DNA of 64,000 nucleotides from Niabella pedocola (GTDB taxonomy: Bacteria; Bacteroidota; Bacteroidia; Chitinophagales; Chitinophagaceae), in the NCBI RefSeq assembly GCF_021044425.1, contig NZ_JAJNEC010000004.1, positions 620,001-684,000 on the forward strand. The letters run 5' to 3'. The notes under the pieces were generated by a model, which saw nothing but the letters and a program-made list of their open reading frames with translations, made no database searches and was not told where the DNA came from. Below, piece by piece: positions 55,223 to 64,000 of this stretch. The position numbers and the translations under genes were made by a program. Position 1 is the stretch's first letter; each line of letters begins with the position of its first letter.

Positions 55223-57151
55223 TTACAACCGGTAACTAAATAAATGAGAGCCGCAGATAAAATAGAGTCTGTCTTTAAGGAAGCTTCCGCCGGCTCTTAT
55301 GGCCTGGGGCGTTTTTGCTACCAACCGGATCTCTCCTGACGGGTGATCTACTTTTGTGATGGCGTGTTCAAAAAGGATATAAAGATCATCCTGCTTTCCG
55401 TTTATGAATACCCTGGGCGACTGCTCCCCTACTGCATATCCATAGTCCTTAAACATATCTTTCTGATAAACGACCTTCTTTGTTGCCGGATCAAACAGGA
55501 AGAATATCCTTCTGTCGGCAATTCCATAAACCTTTCCATCTTTCCGGGTAGTGAGATCTGTGTAAGAACGTACTCCCGGAATAACCGGTTCTTTCCATTC
55601 TACCTTCTTAGATACGGGATCGATAATATACAGGAGTGCCAGACGGGCCTTCTGCTCCCCGCCGGTACCGGGCGTTACCGTAGTACCTCCCAATACCTTA
55701 CCTCCGGCTATATTTGCGAGGCTCATGGTGGACTGATCCTTTTCAACATCTTCATCTGTCAGCAGCACGTGCTTGTTGGTTGTAATATCGTAAAACAACA
55801 AACCTCCGCCTGTATACCCATATTGCGGGGTTCCACCTAAAACAACGGTTTTCCCGTCCGGACGTACCAGCACCCGATGCGGGCGGTGTATTACGGGACT
55901 GCACTTCAGCAGTACGCGTGGGTTATCGTCGTTTGGATCGGTGCTCTGGGTTTTAAACGGTTTTTTGGTATCCCACATAACCAAATCGCCGCTGGGATAA
56001 GATCCGAAGAACACGTTCTGACCACTTGTCGTTAATGCATTGTACTGGCCCAATGCAGCCCGGGTACTCCATTTATCTTCGGAAACGGTGTAATTGAACT
56101 GCCGCATCGGAAAAGAGCCCCCACCGATCAGCGATCGTTGATCGGGCGATGTGCCCACTCCCATTACCCATGAACCTTCAGAGGGATAATCAAAATGCAC
56201 CGTATTCTTTTTCCCGCTGCGGGTGTCTTCTGTGGTCATCACCTTTTCAATCAGGTCCAATTGAGTAATTTTTGTTCCATCCGGAAACGACATATGCCGC
56301 AACGCCTGAGAACCGGTAATCATCGGTTTTTCATCTGGCTGGTGCCCGGTACCAATGGATTTTGCCGCACCGTTATACAACTCATACCAGGTGCCGTCTT
56401 TATCAGCAAGGCCCTGCCCGTATACCTTCCCGTTTTTGTTGCGATACAGATAGGCCGTGCCTCTTTTTCTTTCGGAGGGTTGTAAGAGCTGGTTCACCTG
56501 CTTCGACACGGGGTTAAAGGCAATCAGCTGGCTGTTGGTATTGCCCAGTGCAAAATACACCCAACCCTGGTCATCCACCGCCAGGTACCGCTGATATTGC
56601 GCCCAGTTCTCTTTATGTACATAGCCATAATCCGTAAACGTGCCCGTTGCCGGATCATAACAAATAATGCCGCTGTTGGGATAGGTTACCGCCCATATCC
56701 GGCCCTTATCATCTTCCGTCATTCCCATCGCCATTTGCGGAGCCGTTTTATGATGGAATGTAAATGCCCTTTTCCTGGGGTCGAACTCCGCAAAATTCCC
56801 ATTAAAAAGGGTGTAGAATCTTCCTTTGGAGGAAAAGATCGAAGAAAAGGGACAGTCGCCTCCCGGATTAAACGGCATGGGAAAAACTTCGCTCTTACCG
56901 GTTGCTGCATCCACCATCAACAATGCGTACCCGCCCCGTACATCGAAGAGCCAGGACAGCACAACGTTCCGGCCATTCCCGTCAATAGCAGTAACGGTTC
57001 CGCGGGTAGTGCTGTAAGGCGAGGCCGGACCGTGGTCAATGAACGAAGTATTCGCCTCCGGCTGCAGTTTTTTTTCCCGCTGTGGTTGCGCCCTTAAAAA
57101 AACAGGTGCCAGAAAGACCGTAGCAATCAGAAGATATTTTTTTATGTCCAT
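55223..57151 (-). CDS. Secreted beta-propeller protein, unknown function
   Basis: 642 residues with a signal peptide (YLLIATVFLAPVFLRAQ). Repeated blades of SMP-30/YncE/NHL type: SSKGRFYTLFNGNFAEFDPRK, RIWAVTYPNSGIICYDPATG, VYGQGLADKDGTWYEL, TVVLGGTPQYGYTGGGLLFYD and KVYGIADRRIFFLFDPATK. It may be a glycan-binding protein or a propeller lyase. It begins 74 bases after the DUF4998 lipoprotein gene and precedes the PLP-protein gene by 187 bases. It shares fold and phrasing with the shorter propeller at 50189-51493. Confidence 0.72.
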   Translation of the reverse strand: MDIKKYLLIATVFLAPVFLRAQPQREKKLQPEANTSFIDHGPASPYSTTRGTVTAIDGNGRNVVLSWLFDVRGGYALLMVDAATGKSEVFPMPFNPGGDCPFSSIFSSKGRFYTLFNGNFAEFDPRKRAFTFHHKTAPQMAMGMTEDDKGRIWAVTYPNSGIICYDPATGTFTDYGYVHKENWAQYQRYLAVDDQGWVYFALGNTNSQLIAFNPVSKQVNQLLQPSERKRGTAYLYRNKNGKVYGQGLADKDGTWYELYNGAAKSIGTGHQPDEKPMITGSQALRHMSFPDGTKITQLDLIEKVMTTEDTRSGKKNTVHFDYPSEGSWVMGVGTSPDQRSLIGGGSFPMRQFNYTVSEDKWSTRAALGQYNALTTSGQNVFFGSYPSGDLVMWDTKKPFKTQSTDPNDDNPRVLLKCSPVIHRPHRVLVRPDGKTVVLGGTPQYGYTGGGLLFYDITTNKHVLLTDEDVEKDQSTMSLANIAGGKVLGGTTVTPGTGGEQKARLALLYIIDPVSKKVEWKEPVIPGVRSYTDLTTRKDGKVYGIADRRIFFLFDPATKKVVYQKDMFKDYGYAVGEQSPRVFINGKQDDLYILFEHAITKVDHPSGEIRLVAKTPQAIRAGGSFLKDRLYFICGSHLFSYRL

Positions 57152-57224
57152 TCCGGTTTCAGGATATTAATAGTTAAAAATAAACGGACGATTTTCCTAT
57201 AGTAATTGTCTTAGCTTTTGCTAT

Positions 57225-58628
57225 TTAATTTACGATCCAGTATTTACCGGTTGCGTCAAAATTATTATACACGTAAAGATCCCCGTTTGACTGCATACCA
57301 TACAACGATGTTCCTACGGGGATAATTTTCGTAAACCGGTTCCAGCCCAGTCCCATCCGGCTTTTAGAGCCAATTGCAGCTGTAGCAGATACGGGAACCG
57401 TCCACAAATATCCTGTTGCATCAATGCCCATCAGGCTCTGGAAATTAAACAGGGCATACGGCACATAGTTGAACCCGGTTCCTACCACAGCCGATTGTGG
57501 TGTAAGCCAGGTTCCGTTGGGCAGCGCAAACCACGCTTTTACTTCCCCGCTTGTTTCCGCAATTGAGTAAAAGAAGCCTCTTCCCGGAACATATTTCAGG
57601 AAGGTAAAACCGGTTCCCAAAGTTGTAGTGAGAATGTTTGTCAAAACCCCGTTTGTAATCGTATACATGTACAGGTTATTATTGGTTTGAACACCAATAA
57701 ACCGGTCGCCCTCATAAAAGAAAAGGTCACGGAAAGTAGCCCTGGGGGCCAGCGCAGGATAGCGCATTTTTTCTGTCAATTCTCCACCAGCTCCTACTGC
57801 ATATACGATCAAATCACCGGCAGCATTCCACTCGCCCAGGTCGTCATTCATTTGGAAGTATCTGCTGGTAGCATTTCCCTTCAAGGCGATCTTCGTTCCC
57901 CGATCCGTTACTACATCAGGCGCTTTAAAAGTTTGGTACTCATTCCGAACCGTATCAATCCCCTGTGGCGGGAAAAACACCGTACGGAACTGAAACGACC
58001 CACCAACGGGAAAATCGGTCAACACAACTGCCGTATCATTCACACTTCGCACTGTATTGATCACCCGCGGTTGATTGTTGCTGGTCGTATAGCTGATCTG
58101 AGAATAAGCTACGCTGTCGCCCGGAGTTGTTTTTGACAAGGTGAGGTTGTAACTTGTTTGCAGATAGTCATAATCAAACGCAGTTACGCTGCGGGCTCTT
58201 AAGCCATCTGCGAAATTAGCTCCCCATACTGTTATGGTTGCTGAAGAAAACAAAGAGGTTTCACCTTTATCATTTACATTCCGGAACTCCACCAACATCG
58301 ATCCTTCAGGCAGATTTTGCAGCACAACCGAGTCCCGCTGTCCGCCCAGGGCTGTCCGGTTAAATGTTCTCACAATCGAATCCTTGCGCAGGTTCCAGTA
58401 GATGATCGTCTTTGATATTTTGGGATCGGCATTCATATACCAGACCAGCTTCACCTTTCCGAAACCGGGGTAAGATTTTACGGAATCTACCTTCCCCAGG
58501 TAAACCGCTTCTTCCTTATCGGCAAAATCACGTTGTATGTCATTCATTTTATCACATGAAGACAGCAGCAACACCAAAAAAAACGTAAGGCTGAGTGCTG
58601 TGTAGAATAATGTATGTATCTTTTTCAT
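57225..58628 (-). CDS. DUF4998 lipoprotein with C-terminal tachylectin-like propeller
   Basis: 467 residues. Lipobox LLLSSC with C25. Residues ~45-240 contain two beta domains of the DUF4998 type (VDSVKSYPGFGKVKLVWYMN, KTIIYWNLRKD). From ~260 to the end, short repeated blades (DLFFYEGDRFIGVQTNNNLY, RGFFYSIAETSGEVKAW, TSLYGMQSNGDLYVYNNFD) look like a tachylectin-2-type five-bladed propeller, a sugar-binding fold. Predicted surface glycan-binding lipoprotein. It occupies the slot filled by a DUF4998/DUF5000 protein in the first PUL, with an exchanged C-terminal binding domain. Confidence 0.82.
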   Translation of the reverse strand: MKKIHTLFYTALSLTFFLVLLLSSCDKMNDIQRDFADKEEAVYLGKVDSVKSYPGFGKVKLVWYMNADPKISKTIIYWNLRKDSIVRTFNRTALGGQRDSVVLQNLPEGSMLVEFRNVNDKGETSLFSSATITVWGANFADGLRARSVTAFDYDYLQTSYNLTLSKTTPGDSVAYSQISYTTSNNQPRVINTVRSVNDTAVVLTDFPVGGSFQFRTVFFPPQGIDTVRNEYQTFKAPDVVTDRGTKIALKGNATSRYFQMNDDLGEWNAAGDLIVYAVGAGGELTEKMRYPALAPRATFRDLFFYEGDRFIGVQTNNNLYMYTITNGVLTNILTTTLGTGFTFLKYVPGRGFFYSIAETSGEVKAWFALPNGTWLTPQSAVVGTGFNYVPYALFNFQSLMGIDATGYLWTVPVSATAAIGSKSRMGLGWNRFTKIIPVGTSLYGMQSNGDLYVYNNFDATGKYWIVN

Positions 58629-58661
58629 TCGTAATGTTTTTATGCTACATTTTCCGCATCC

Positions 58662-59966
58662 TTAATTTTGCGGCACCGTATTATCTCCATAAAAAGTAAT
58701 TTCTCCCATTGAAAAATAATTATTCGATGGCGGGGGCATCAGGTTCGACACCTGGCGTACAAATATCCGCACAAACCGAACGGGCTTTGCATCGATCGGC
58801 ATCTCGTATTCTGTTCCATTGGCTGCAAGATTGAGTGCAGCCTGGTTATCGGGCGGTACCATAAGGTCGTAACGGGGAATGGCATGCCATCCCAGGTACT
58901 GCCAGTCGTCTTTAAAAGTTTTTACCGGGATCACGGTAGTCGGATCAACGAACCAGGGCGTTGTACTAAGTGCTGCCCAACGAACGCTTAATGAATCCAG
59001 CCAATAGGGACGGTCCGTTAATCTGGCAAAATCAATTTTATCCGTCCCCCATGCTTCAAACTGCTGGATATTCACCTGGCCATAAACGGCGTCTTTATGA
59101 TATCCATGAATGACGATCCGGCTTAGCTTTACTACCTGTTTCAGATCAATGGTAATAGACAGGCCACTACTGCCATTGGCAGTCAGCCATCCATGGCTCT
59201 GTGTATTCACGATATTATCCCACAGAGTGCTCGTCGTGCGTCCGGAGAGGTTTGACGTATTATCGTACGGGATATTAGCCCGGTAATCGGCATAAGGCTT
59301 GGGTACTATTGTTTCAAAAAACGGCGTTGTTGAATAAAAGACAGTATCGGATATATTGCCCCATTTATCTTCAAACGTAACTGCAACGTTGGTAGGTTTG
59401 GGTTCAAACCCCCTGAAAGCACGCTTATCATCCGGAGCGGTGGTAAAATACATTTCTTTTGTATTCAGCATCTTTGTGATCTCGTCTGGCACCATCATAC
59501 GTACTCCAAGTTGTGTGCTCGCCAGGTTTTTCCAATTGGCAACAATGCCGCCAAATCCGGGCTGTAGCTGCAATGATTCTTTTGCAAGCGATACCAGTCC
59601 TTCAAGCGGTTCAAACTCTATTTCCAATGGCTCCGACCGCTGTTCTTCCTTATTTACCTTATAAATTTTTGCTTTTACTTTTGCCTTTTCCGGCAAATTG
59701 AATCCTTCGATCGTGAGCGAGTTTTTATACACCGAGGATTTTTCAACAAATATTTTCCCATTGCGCTCGTATTCTGCCATTACATATAAAAGGTTTCCAT
59801 CATCAGGCACACTGTATTCAATGATAGCACCTCCGTTTATAGGCGTGATCTTTTTCACTGCGACGGTACCCGCATTCCAGGGGCCTGGAGCTTTCTCTTT
59901 TTCTTTTCTGCAAGAAAGGAAAAGACTGAAAACCATCATTACAATTATGAAACTATATTTTTTCAT
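58662..59966 (-). CDS. DUF4959/DUF5126/DUF5000-type surface lipoprotein
   Basis: 434 residues from ATG 59966; an ATG seven codons upstream is less suitable because it lengthens the signal. Lipobox SLFLSC with C19. Domain order as in its paralogue at 32804-34021: DUF4959 (VKKITPINGGAIIEYSVPDDGNL), DUF5126 (LQPGFGGIVANWKNLASTQL) and a discoidin-like DUF5000 (LSITIDLKQVVKLSRIVIHGY, FEAWGTDKID, RFVRIFVRQ, MGEITFYGDN). Likely surface glycan-binding partner of the SusCD pair. Confidence 0.86.
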   Translation of the reverse strand: MKKYSFIIVMMVFSLFLSCRKEKEKAPGPWNAGTVAVKKITPINGGAIIEYSVPDDGNLLYVMAEYERNGKIFVEKSSVYKNSLTIEGFNLPEKAKVKAKIYKVNKEEQRSEPLEIEFEPLEGLVSLAKESLQLQPGFGGIVANWKNLASTQLGVRMMVPDEITKMLNTKEMYFTTAPDDKRAFRGFEPKPTNVAVTFEDKWGNISDTVFYSTTPFFETIVPKPYADYRANIPYDNTSNLSGRTTSTLWDNIVNTQSHGWLTANGSSGLSITIDLKQVVKLSRIVIHGYHKDAVYGQVNIQQFEAWGTDKIDFARLTDRPYWLDSLSVRWAALSTTPWFVDPTTVIPVKTFKDDWQYLGWHAIPRYDLMVPPDNQAALNLAANGTEYEMPIDAKPVRFVRIFVRQVSNLMPPPSNNYFSMGEITFYGDNTVPQN

Positions 59967-60005
59967 TAGAAATTTATTATGATTCATTAATGAAACATTT
60001 TCTTA

Positions 60006-62081
60006 TTACCATCCATAGGTTTGAACCAGATTGGTATTGGCCCGAATATCGACCTGCGAAATCGGATACAAATAATCCCTGAAACTAACGGTGCGTGGCG
60101 CTCCGTATACAAACGGCACATAATAGGCATCCGGGGTCGCTCCCGTGGTTGTCCACAAGGTAGGCGGCAGACTCCAGTACTGCAGTGCCGTCTTCCAGCG
60201 GCGGATGTCCCAGAAGCGCTGTCCTTCAAATGCCAGTTCGATCAGGCGCTCTCTCTGGATAATCTTCCGCATTTCATTTTTGTTAGTTGGTGCAGCAGGG
60301 TTATATGCTGCAGCCTGCCAGGATTGAACCACACCGTTTAAACCGGCGTTGGCTCTTACCTTATCGATCCACTGGTATACTTCAGCATCCGGTGCTCCTT
60401 TTACCTCATTCAGCGCCTCGCTATACAGCAGATACAGGTCGGCCAGACGCAGCAATGGGAACTGGTACGGATAGGGCGCATAAGGATTACCGGTAACTCC
60501 TTTACTGCTGGAACTTTCAAATGCAATGATCTTTTTAGGCACATAGCCATTGAGGCCTGTTTCTCCCGATCGCTGCCGAAGGTAAACGGCAAATGTAGCA
60601 CCGCCGTTGTCGGTAGTTGTTTCATTCTCGAAGTAGCCTCTGTCAAAACCGAGATCAGCATAAAAACGCGGTTCCCGGAAAAAGTGCATAGAGGCCGTAA
60701 TTTCGCCGGTGGGTATATAGGTAGTATGATGATCGCTGGCAATGGCCCGGCGTGGTTTATACCGGTTGGCATAATCAAAGAATTTATCATCTTCGATCGG
60801 TACACCGTTATTGGAATAAAACAGTTCTGCCATATGCCAGGAGGCCGCGTAGTATTGCGCCTGGTACGATTGATCCTGTGAATACATTTGCGGGTAAAGC
60901 AATTTCAACATATTCCCAAGGGAATTTAAGCCCAGGCCTGCAGAGTTTCCTTTTCCGTCAGCAAACTGTTCCTGGGTGGCCCAGATGACTCCCGGATTCC
61001 GTTCAAGGCTCTCTGTAATCGATTTCCGGATCGTCATGAGTTGTACCATGCTATCGTTCATCGCGAAGGTTTTGGCACCACCCGAGAACTTATTGAACTC
61101 ATATAAGCGAAACCCATTATTTTCTGCGGCATCAATGGCTTCCTTAATAGCTGTAGCTGCTCTTTGCCATTTGGCAGGATCATAGGTTGCGGGAATCAGC
61201 TGCTTTCCTCTTTTATCTGTCCAGCCGGCATAATCCGGGTTTCCGTTGAAAAGCGGGCTGGCAGCAGTTGCCAGCAGCTTTGCTTTCACTCCCAGGGCAA
61301 TCACCTGTGAAATCCTTCCCTGCTCGGTTGTTGGATCCGGCAGCACCGGCGGCAGCCCCGGCATGGCTTCATCAATCAGCCCGGCGATATAATCTACACA
61401 TTCATCTACCGGCTCCCGGTATACCCAGGTTTCCTCCGGTGTGGCGGAAACAGGAATATTTTCCTTGGCCAGCACGATAGGACCATATAACTCCAACAGG
61501 AAGAAATGATAGTAGGCCTTTAAAAATTTCACTTCTGATATCCACCGGGTGCGCTCTTCCTCAGTAATGTCCCGGGGCTTATTTGCATTTTCCAGGAAAA
61601 TATTACAATCCCGAAGGGCTTTATACATGCTTTTAACGGCACTGTTCCTGCTGTCTGCGTAGCCCGACCAGTAATCCTGGTAGGGTGTATTGGTATTTTG
61701 CAGTCCACGGGAAATCTGACCGGCCAGTGAATTCCCGGCCCTCGATTCTCCCTTGTAGTCAAATTCATCACGGCTGGTGAAATAAGCGGGGTAATAGAGC
61801 GGATCCGTAGGATCGGGCAACCAGGAATAACAGGTCCGCAGAAATTTTTCCGTCACCGACCGGTTTGAAAACGCATGTTCCAATGTAGGTGTATCATTGG
61901 GTACAACGTCCAGGAATTTGCCACACCCTGTTCCCAGGAATGTTAAAAATAACACCAGGACGGCCGACCATCTTTTGGTAGAAAAACAAACGCTTTTACA
62001 ATCGTGAAATCCCAATTGTTCCTTTTCGACCTTAGCAGTACCGCTATTCGTCAAAAATAATTCATATATAACTGATATCAT
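60006..62081 (-). CDS. SusD/RagB-family outer-membrane lipoprotein with long N-terminal region
   Basis: 691 residues from ATG 62081. The frame is open for 36 more codons into the susC gene, but those overlap coding sequence and are unlikely. The lipobox LGTGC (C53) is followed by the canonical GKFLDVVPNDTPTLEHAF. About 40 residues precede the hydrophobic core, unusually long; a TTG start near LGFHDCK would give a normal signal. TPR helices and the C-terminal SusD domain are clear (IIQRERLIELAFEGQRFWDIRRWK, PISQVDIRANTNLVQTYGW). It pairs with the SusC at the window end. Confidence 0.93.
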   Translation of the reverse strand: MISVIYELFLTNSGTAKVEKEQLGFHDCKSVCFSTKRWSAVLVLFLTFLGTGCGKFLDVVPNDTPTLEHAFSNRSVTEKFLRTCYSWLPDPTDPLYYPAYFTSRDEFDYKGESRAGNSLAGQISRGLQNTNTPYQDYWSGYADSRNSAVKSMYKALRDCNIFLENANKPRDITEEERTRWISEVKFLKAYYHFFLLELYGPIVLAKENIPVSATPEETWVYREPVDECVDYIAGLIDEAMPGLPPVLPDPTTEQGRISQVIALGVKAKLLATAASPLFNGNPDYAGWTDKRGKQLIPATYDPAKWQRAATAIKEAIDAAENNGFRLYEFNKFSGGAKTFAMNDSMVQLMTIRKSITESLERNPGVIWATQEQFADGKGNSAGLGLNSLGNMLKLLYPQMYSQDQSYQAQYYAASWHMAELFYSNNGVPIEDDKFFDYANRYKPRRAIASDHHTTYIPTGEITASMHFFREPRFYADLGFDRGYFENETTTDNGGATFAVYLRQRSGETGLNGYVPKKIIAFESSSSKGVTGNPYAPYPYQFPLLRLADLYLLYSEALNEVKGAPDAEVYQWIDKVRANAGLNGVVQSWQAAAYNPAAPTNKNEMRKIIQRERLIELAFEGQRFWDIRRWKTALQYWSLPPTLWTTTGATPDAYYVPFVYGAPRTVSFRDYLYPISQVDIRANTNLVQTYGW

Positions 62082-62107
62082 TTTAGTTGATTTTAAATTA
62101 GCAGTAA

Positions 62108-64000
62108 TTAAAAAGTAACATTCAGACCAAAATTGACAACCCGCTGTACAGGATATCCCAAACCATTTCCAGCCATCTCCGGATCCCACATCTTGAATTT
62201 AGACCACACCCAAAGATTGGTTCCATTCAGGTATAAACGCAGCCGTTGGATATGGGCTTTTCGAGTAAGCCTTTCGGGCAGGGTATACCCAAACTCTCCG
62301 GACTTCAATCGCACGAACGATCCGTCGCGAAGCCAGTAGGTACTGATAATATTCTTACTTGGCTGGCCGTTATTTGCAATCAGATACTCGGACAACCGCG
62401 GCCAGAAGGCATGCAGATCCCGGTTATTTTCAGACCAATGATCATCGGCGATATACTGCAGTAAGGCTCTTTGACCGTTACTTACAAATGGTGTGATCTT
62501 TTCCGGATCGATGAAGAAGGAAGAACGGCCCGATCCCTGAAAGAACAGCGAAAGATCAAATGATTTGTACACAGCGGTAAATCCTCCGCCGAAAATGATC
62601 TCAGGAACGGTTGGATAACCAATGGGAACCATATCATTTGCATCAATCTGACCATCTCCGTTGATATCCTTGTATTTGATATCACCGGCGCCATACTCAC
62701 CAAAGAGCTGCCGTGGTGCATTTTTTACATCATCATCGTCGATAAACAAACGCTCCGCAATTAACCCGATCGGCTGAGCCAGCTTTAATCCAACTCGGGA
62801 TCTCCAGGGAACATCGCTATAATCCGGCTCTTCATACTTTTTAAACTTGCTGGATGCATAGGTGAAGGTTCCGTTTACCTGCAAGGAGAAATCGGTTCCG
62901 AAGGTTTTATCATACTTGATCTCTGTTTCAAAGCCCTTACCCTGTGCCACCCCTACATTTGCCCAGGGAATCACACGCAATCCCATGGTAGTAGGGATAT
63001 CCGCCCGCTTCTGCAAAATGTTTTCACGGGTTTCGGCAAAGAAATCGGTGATCATTGTAAAATTCCTAAACAGTCCCAGTTCCAGTCTGACATTGGTTTT
63101 TTTGGCAATTTCCCATGTGATCAGATCATTTCCATACCGGCCGATGGCAATCCCCTCCCGGTATGCCCGGTTATATCCGAACCAATAGCCGGTACCATTC
63201 ATTTCCACCTGCGGCAGGTAGAAGAAGCGATCTACCACATTATTGATCAGATCATCGCCGCTGGTGTTGGTTCCGCCGATCTGGTCATTACCAACTTTTC
63301 CATAAGTTGCACTGATCTTCAACGTACTGATTACGTCCTTCGCATTTTGCATGAAAGATTCGTTACTCACCACCCATCCGGCACCTATAGAAGGAAAGAA
63401 TCCCCAGCGATTCTTCTTAGCGAAGCGTTCACTTCCGTTATACCCAAAATTGAATTCTGCAAAATAGCGGGAGTCATACCCATAAGCCAGCCGTCCGGCG
63501 GAAGAAATATTCCGCTGCGGCAGCGAGGCCTGGAGCTGTTGCCCGTCAGTAAGTACGGTTCCATTGCTAAGCACCCGGGGAGCAACCTGGCTGGCAGACC
63601 GAAGGGTTTCTACGAGGGTCACATTCAGGTCGTGCACATCATTAAACGTTCTGTTATATCCCAGGCGCACTTCACCATACTGGATCGCACCTACAGTCCG
63701 GTTGCCTGGGCTGTACCCCAGGTATTCCGTACCCTTATCAGGATTCAGTGCTACCAGCTGATACGATCCGTCAAGGGTTGTGGCCGGCATGTAATAAAAC
63801 GGATTATAACCGCGCGATTGTTGATAGAGTGCTTTCCGGGTCACATTATAAATTCCCCGGGCTGTTAATCCTTTTAAAGACCCACTGAACTTATGTTCCA
63901 TTTCCAGCTGCAACAGCATCATGGAAGATTTCTGTTCCATAAAGTTACTGGCAAGATCTGCGGCGGGGTTCAGTAAATTCAGCTCCATATTATTCCCAAA
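62108..64000 (-). CDS. SusC/RagA-family TonB-linked transporter, C-terminal 630 residues (cut by window edge)
   Basis: 631 codons including the stop, in frame to base 64000, so the gene continues to the right; the ATG at 63988 is not the true start. The visible part is the beta barrel: RLAYGYDSRYFAEFNFGYNG, RFAKKNRWGFFPSIGAGWVV, IPTTMGLRVIPWANVGVAQG, GDIKYKDINGDGQIDANDMV and a final aromatic VNFGLNVTF. It aligns throughout with the barrel of the other SusC (35959-39159), including FGNN at the cut end. Import of the second PUL's oligosaccharide is the inferred role; 27 bases separate it from the susD start. Confidence 0.95.
   Translation of the reverse strand, partial: FGNNMELNLLNPAADLASNFMEQKSSMMLLQLEMEHKFSGSLKGLTARGIYNVTRKALYQQSRGYNPFYYMPATTLDGSYQLVALNPDKGTEYLGYSPGNRTVGAIQYGEVRLGYNRTFNDVHDLNVTLVETLRSASQVAPRVLSNGTVLTDGQQLQASLPQRNISSAGRLAYGYDSRYFAEFNFGYNGSERFAKKNRWGFFPSIGAGWVVSNESFMQNAKDVISTLKISATYGKVGNDQIGGTNTSGDDLINNVVDRFFYLPQVEMNGTGYWFGYNRAYREGIAIGRYGNDLITWEIAKKTNVRLELGLFRNFTMITDFFAETRENILQKRADIPTTMGLRVIPWANVGVAQGKGFETEIKYDKTFGTDFSLQVNGTFTYASSKFKKYEEPDYSDVPWRSRVGLKLAQPIGLIAERLFIDDDDVKNAPRQLFGEYGAGDIKYKDINGDGQIDANDMVPIGYPTVPEIIFGGGFTAVYKSFDLSLFFQGSGRSSFFIDPEKITPFVSNGQRALLQYIADDHWSENNRDLHAFWPRLSEYLIANNGQPSKNIISTYWLRDGSFVRLKSGEFGYTLPERLTRKAHIQRLRLYLNGTNLWVWSKFKMWDPEMAGNGLGYPVQRVVNFGLNVTF

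Noticed and set aside
62082..62189. N-terminal extension of the second SusD
   Set aside because: It overlaps the end of susC and adds nothing SusD-like; the start at 62081 is preferred, though a later TTG remains possible.
63988..63990. ATG at the right edge as the susC start
   Set aside because: The frame continues to base 64000 and the protein would lack signal peptide, plug and much of the barrel.

Overview
The window looks like part of a Bacteroidota chromosome, most likely a Chitinophagaceae-type soil or plant-associated glycan degrader. The evidence is two SusC/SusD pairs with their DUF4998 and DUF5126/DUF5000-type surface lipoproteins, a one-protein hybrid two-component regulator, many secreted glycoside hydrolases, lyases and esterases, and Bacteroidota-style lipoprotein signals. 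No tRNA, rRNA, CRISPR array or intact transposase was recognised. Genus-level assignment is inference.

Layout. 1-6.6 kb: a truncated paralogue and an intact copy of a secreted surface protein, then two paralogous AraC regulators flanking a small LETM1-like gene. 7-15.5 kb: a polyuronide locus with a heparinase II/III-type lyase, an alginate-lyase-fold (PF05426) lyase and the hybrid sensor/AraC regulator. 15.7-18.7 kb: housekeeping-like genes (VOC protein, M28 peptidase, SWIB protein with a histone-H1-like tail) around a strong bidirectional terminator. 19.5-25.8 kb: a divergent GH28-like beta-helix protein and a sugar-catabolic module (FGGY kinase, TIM-barrel isomerase, two-domain class II aldolase) with a divergent GntR-type regulator. 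26-39.2 kb: a polysaccharide utilisation locus on the minus strand (SusC, SusD, two surface lipoproteins, two uncertain hydrolases, GH78 rhamnosidase). 39.6-43.7 kb: a compact esterase / SGNH hydrolase / GH20 operon.

43.7-48 kb is an AT-rich island: degenerate repeats, gene fragments, an Rhs tail whose frame is broken at a perfect 18-bp palindrome, a lipoprotein and a DUF3592-like protein. 48-48.9 kb is an ArsR/SRPBCC pair with two palindromic operators. 48.9-64 kb is a second PUL (SusC cut by the window end, SusD, two lipoproteins, a beta-propeller, a Tat-exported PLP aminotransferase-fold protein, GH43, a GNS-variant SGNH hydrolase, another beta-propeller and an alpha/beta hydrolase).

Inferred cooperation: the outer-membrane SusCD systems bind and import oligosaccharides made by the secreted hydrolases and lyases. 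GH78 would liberate L-rhamnose or a related sugar, and the kinase/isomerase/aldolase module could catabolise a released (deoxy)sugar. The most novel-looking parts are that non-canonical catabolic module, whose aldolase carries a second domain lacking all four metal ligands, the Tat-exported PLP enzyme inside a PUL, and the decayed Rhs toxin/immunity-like island.
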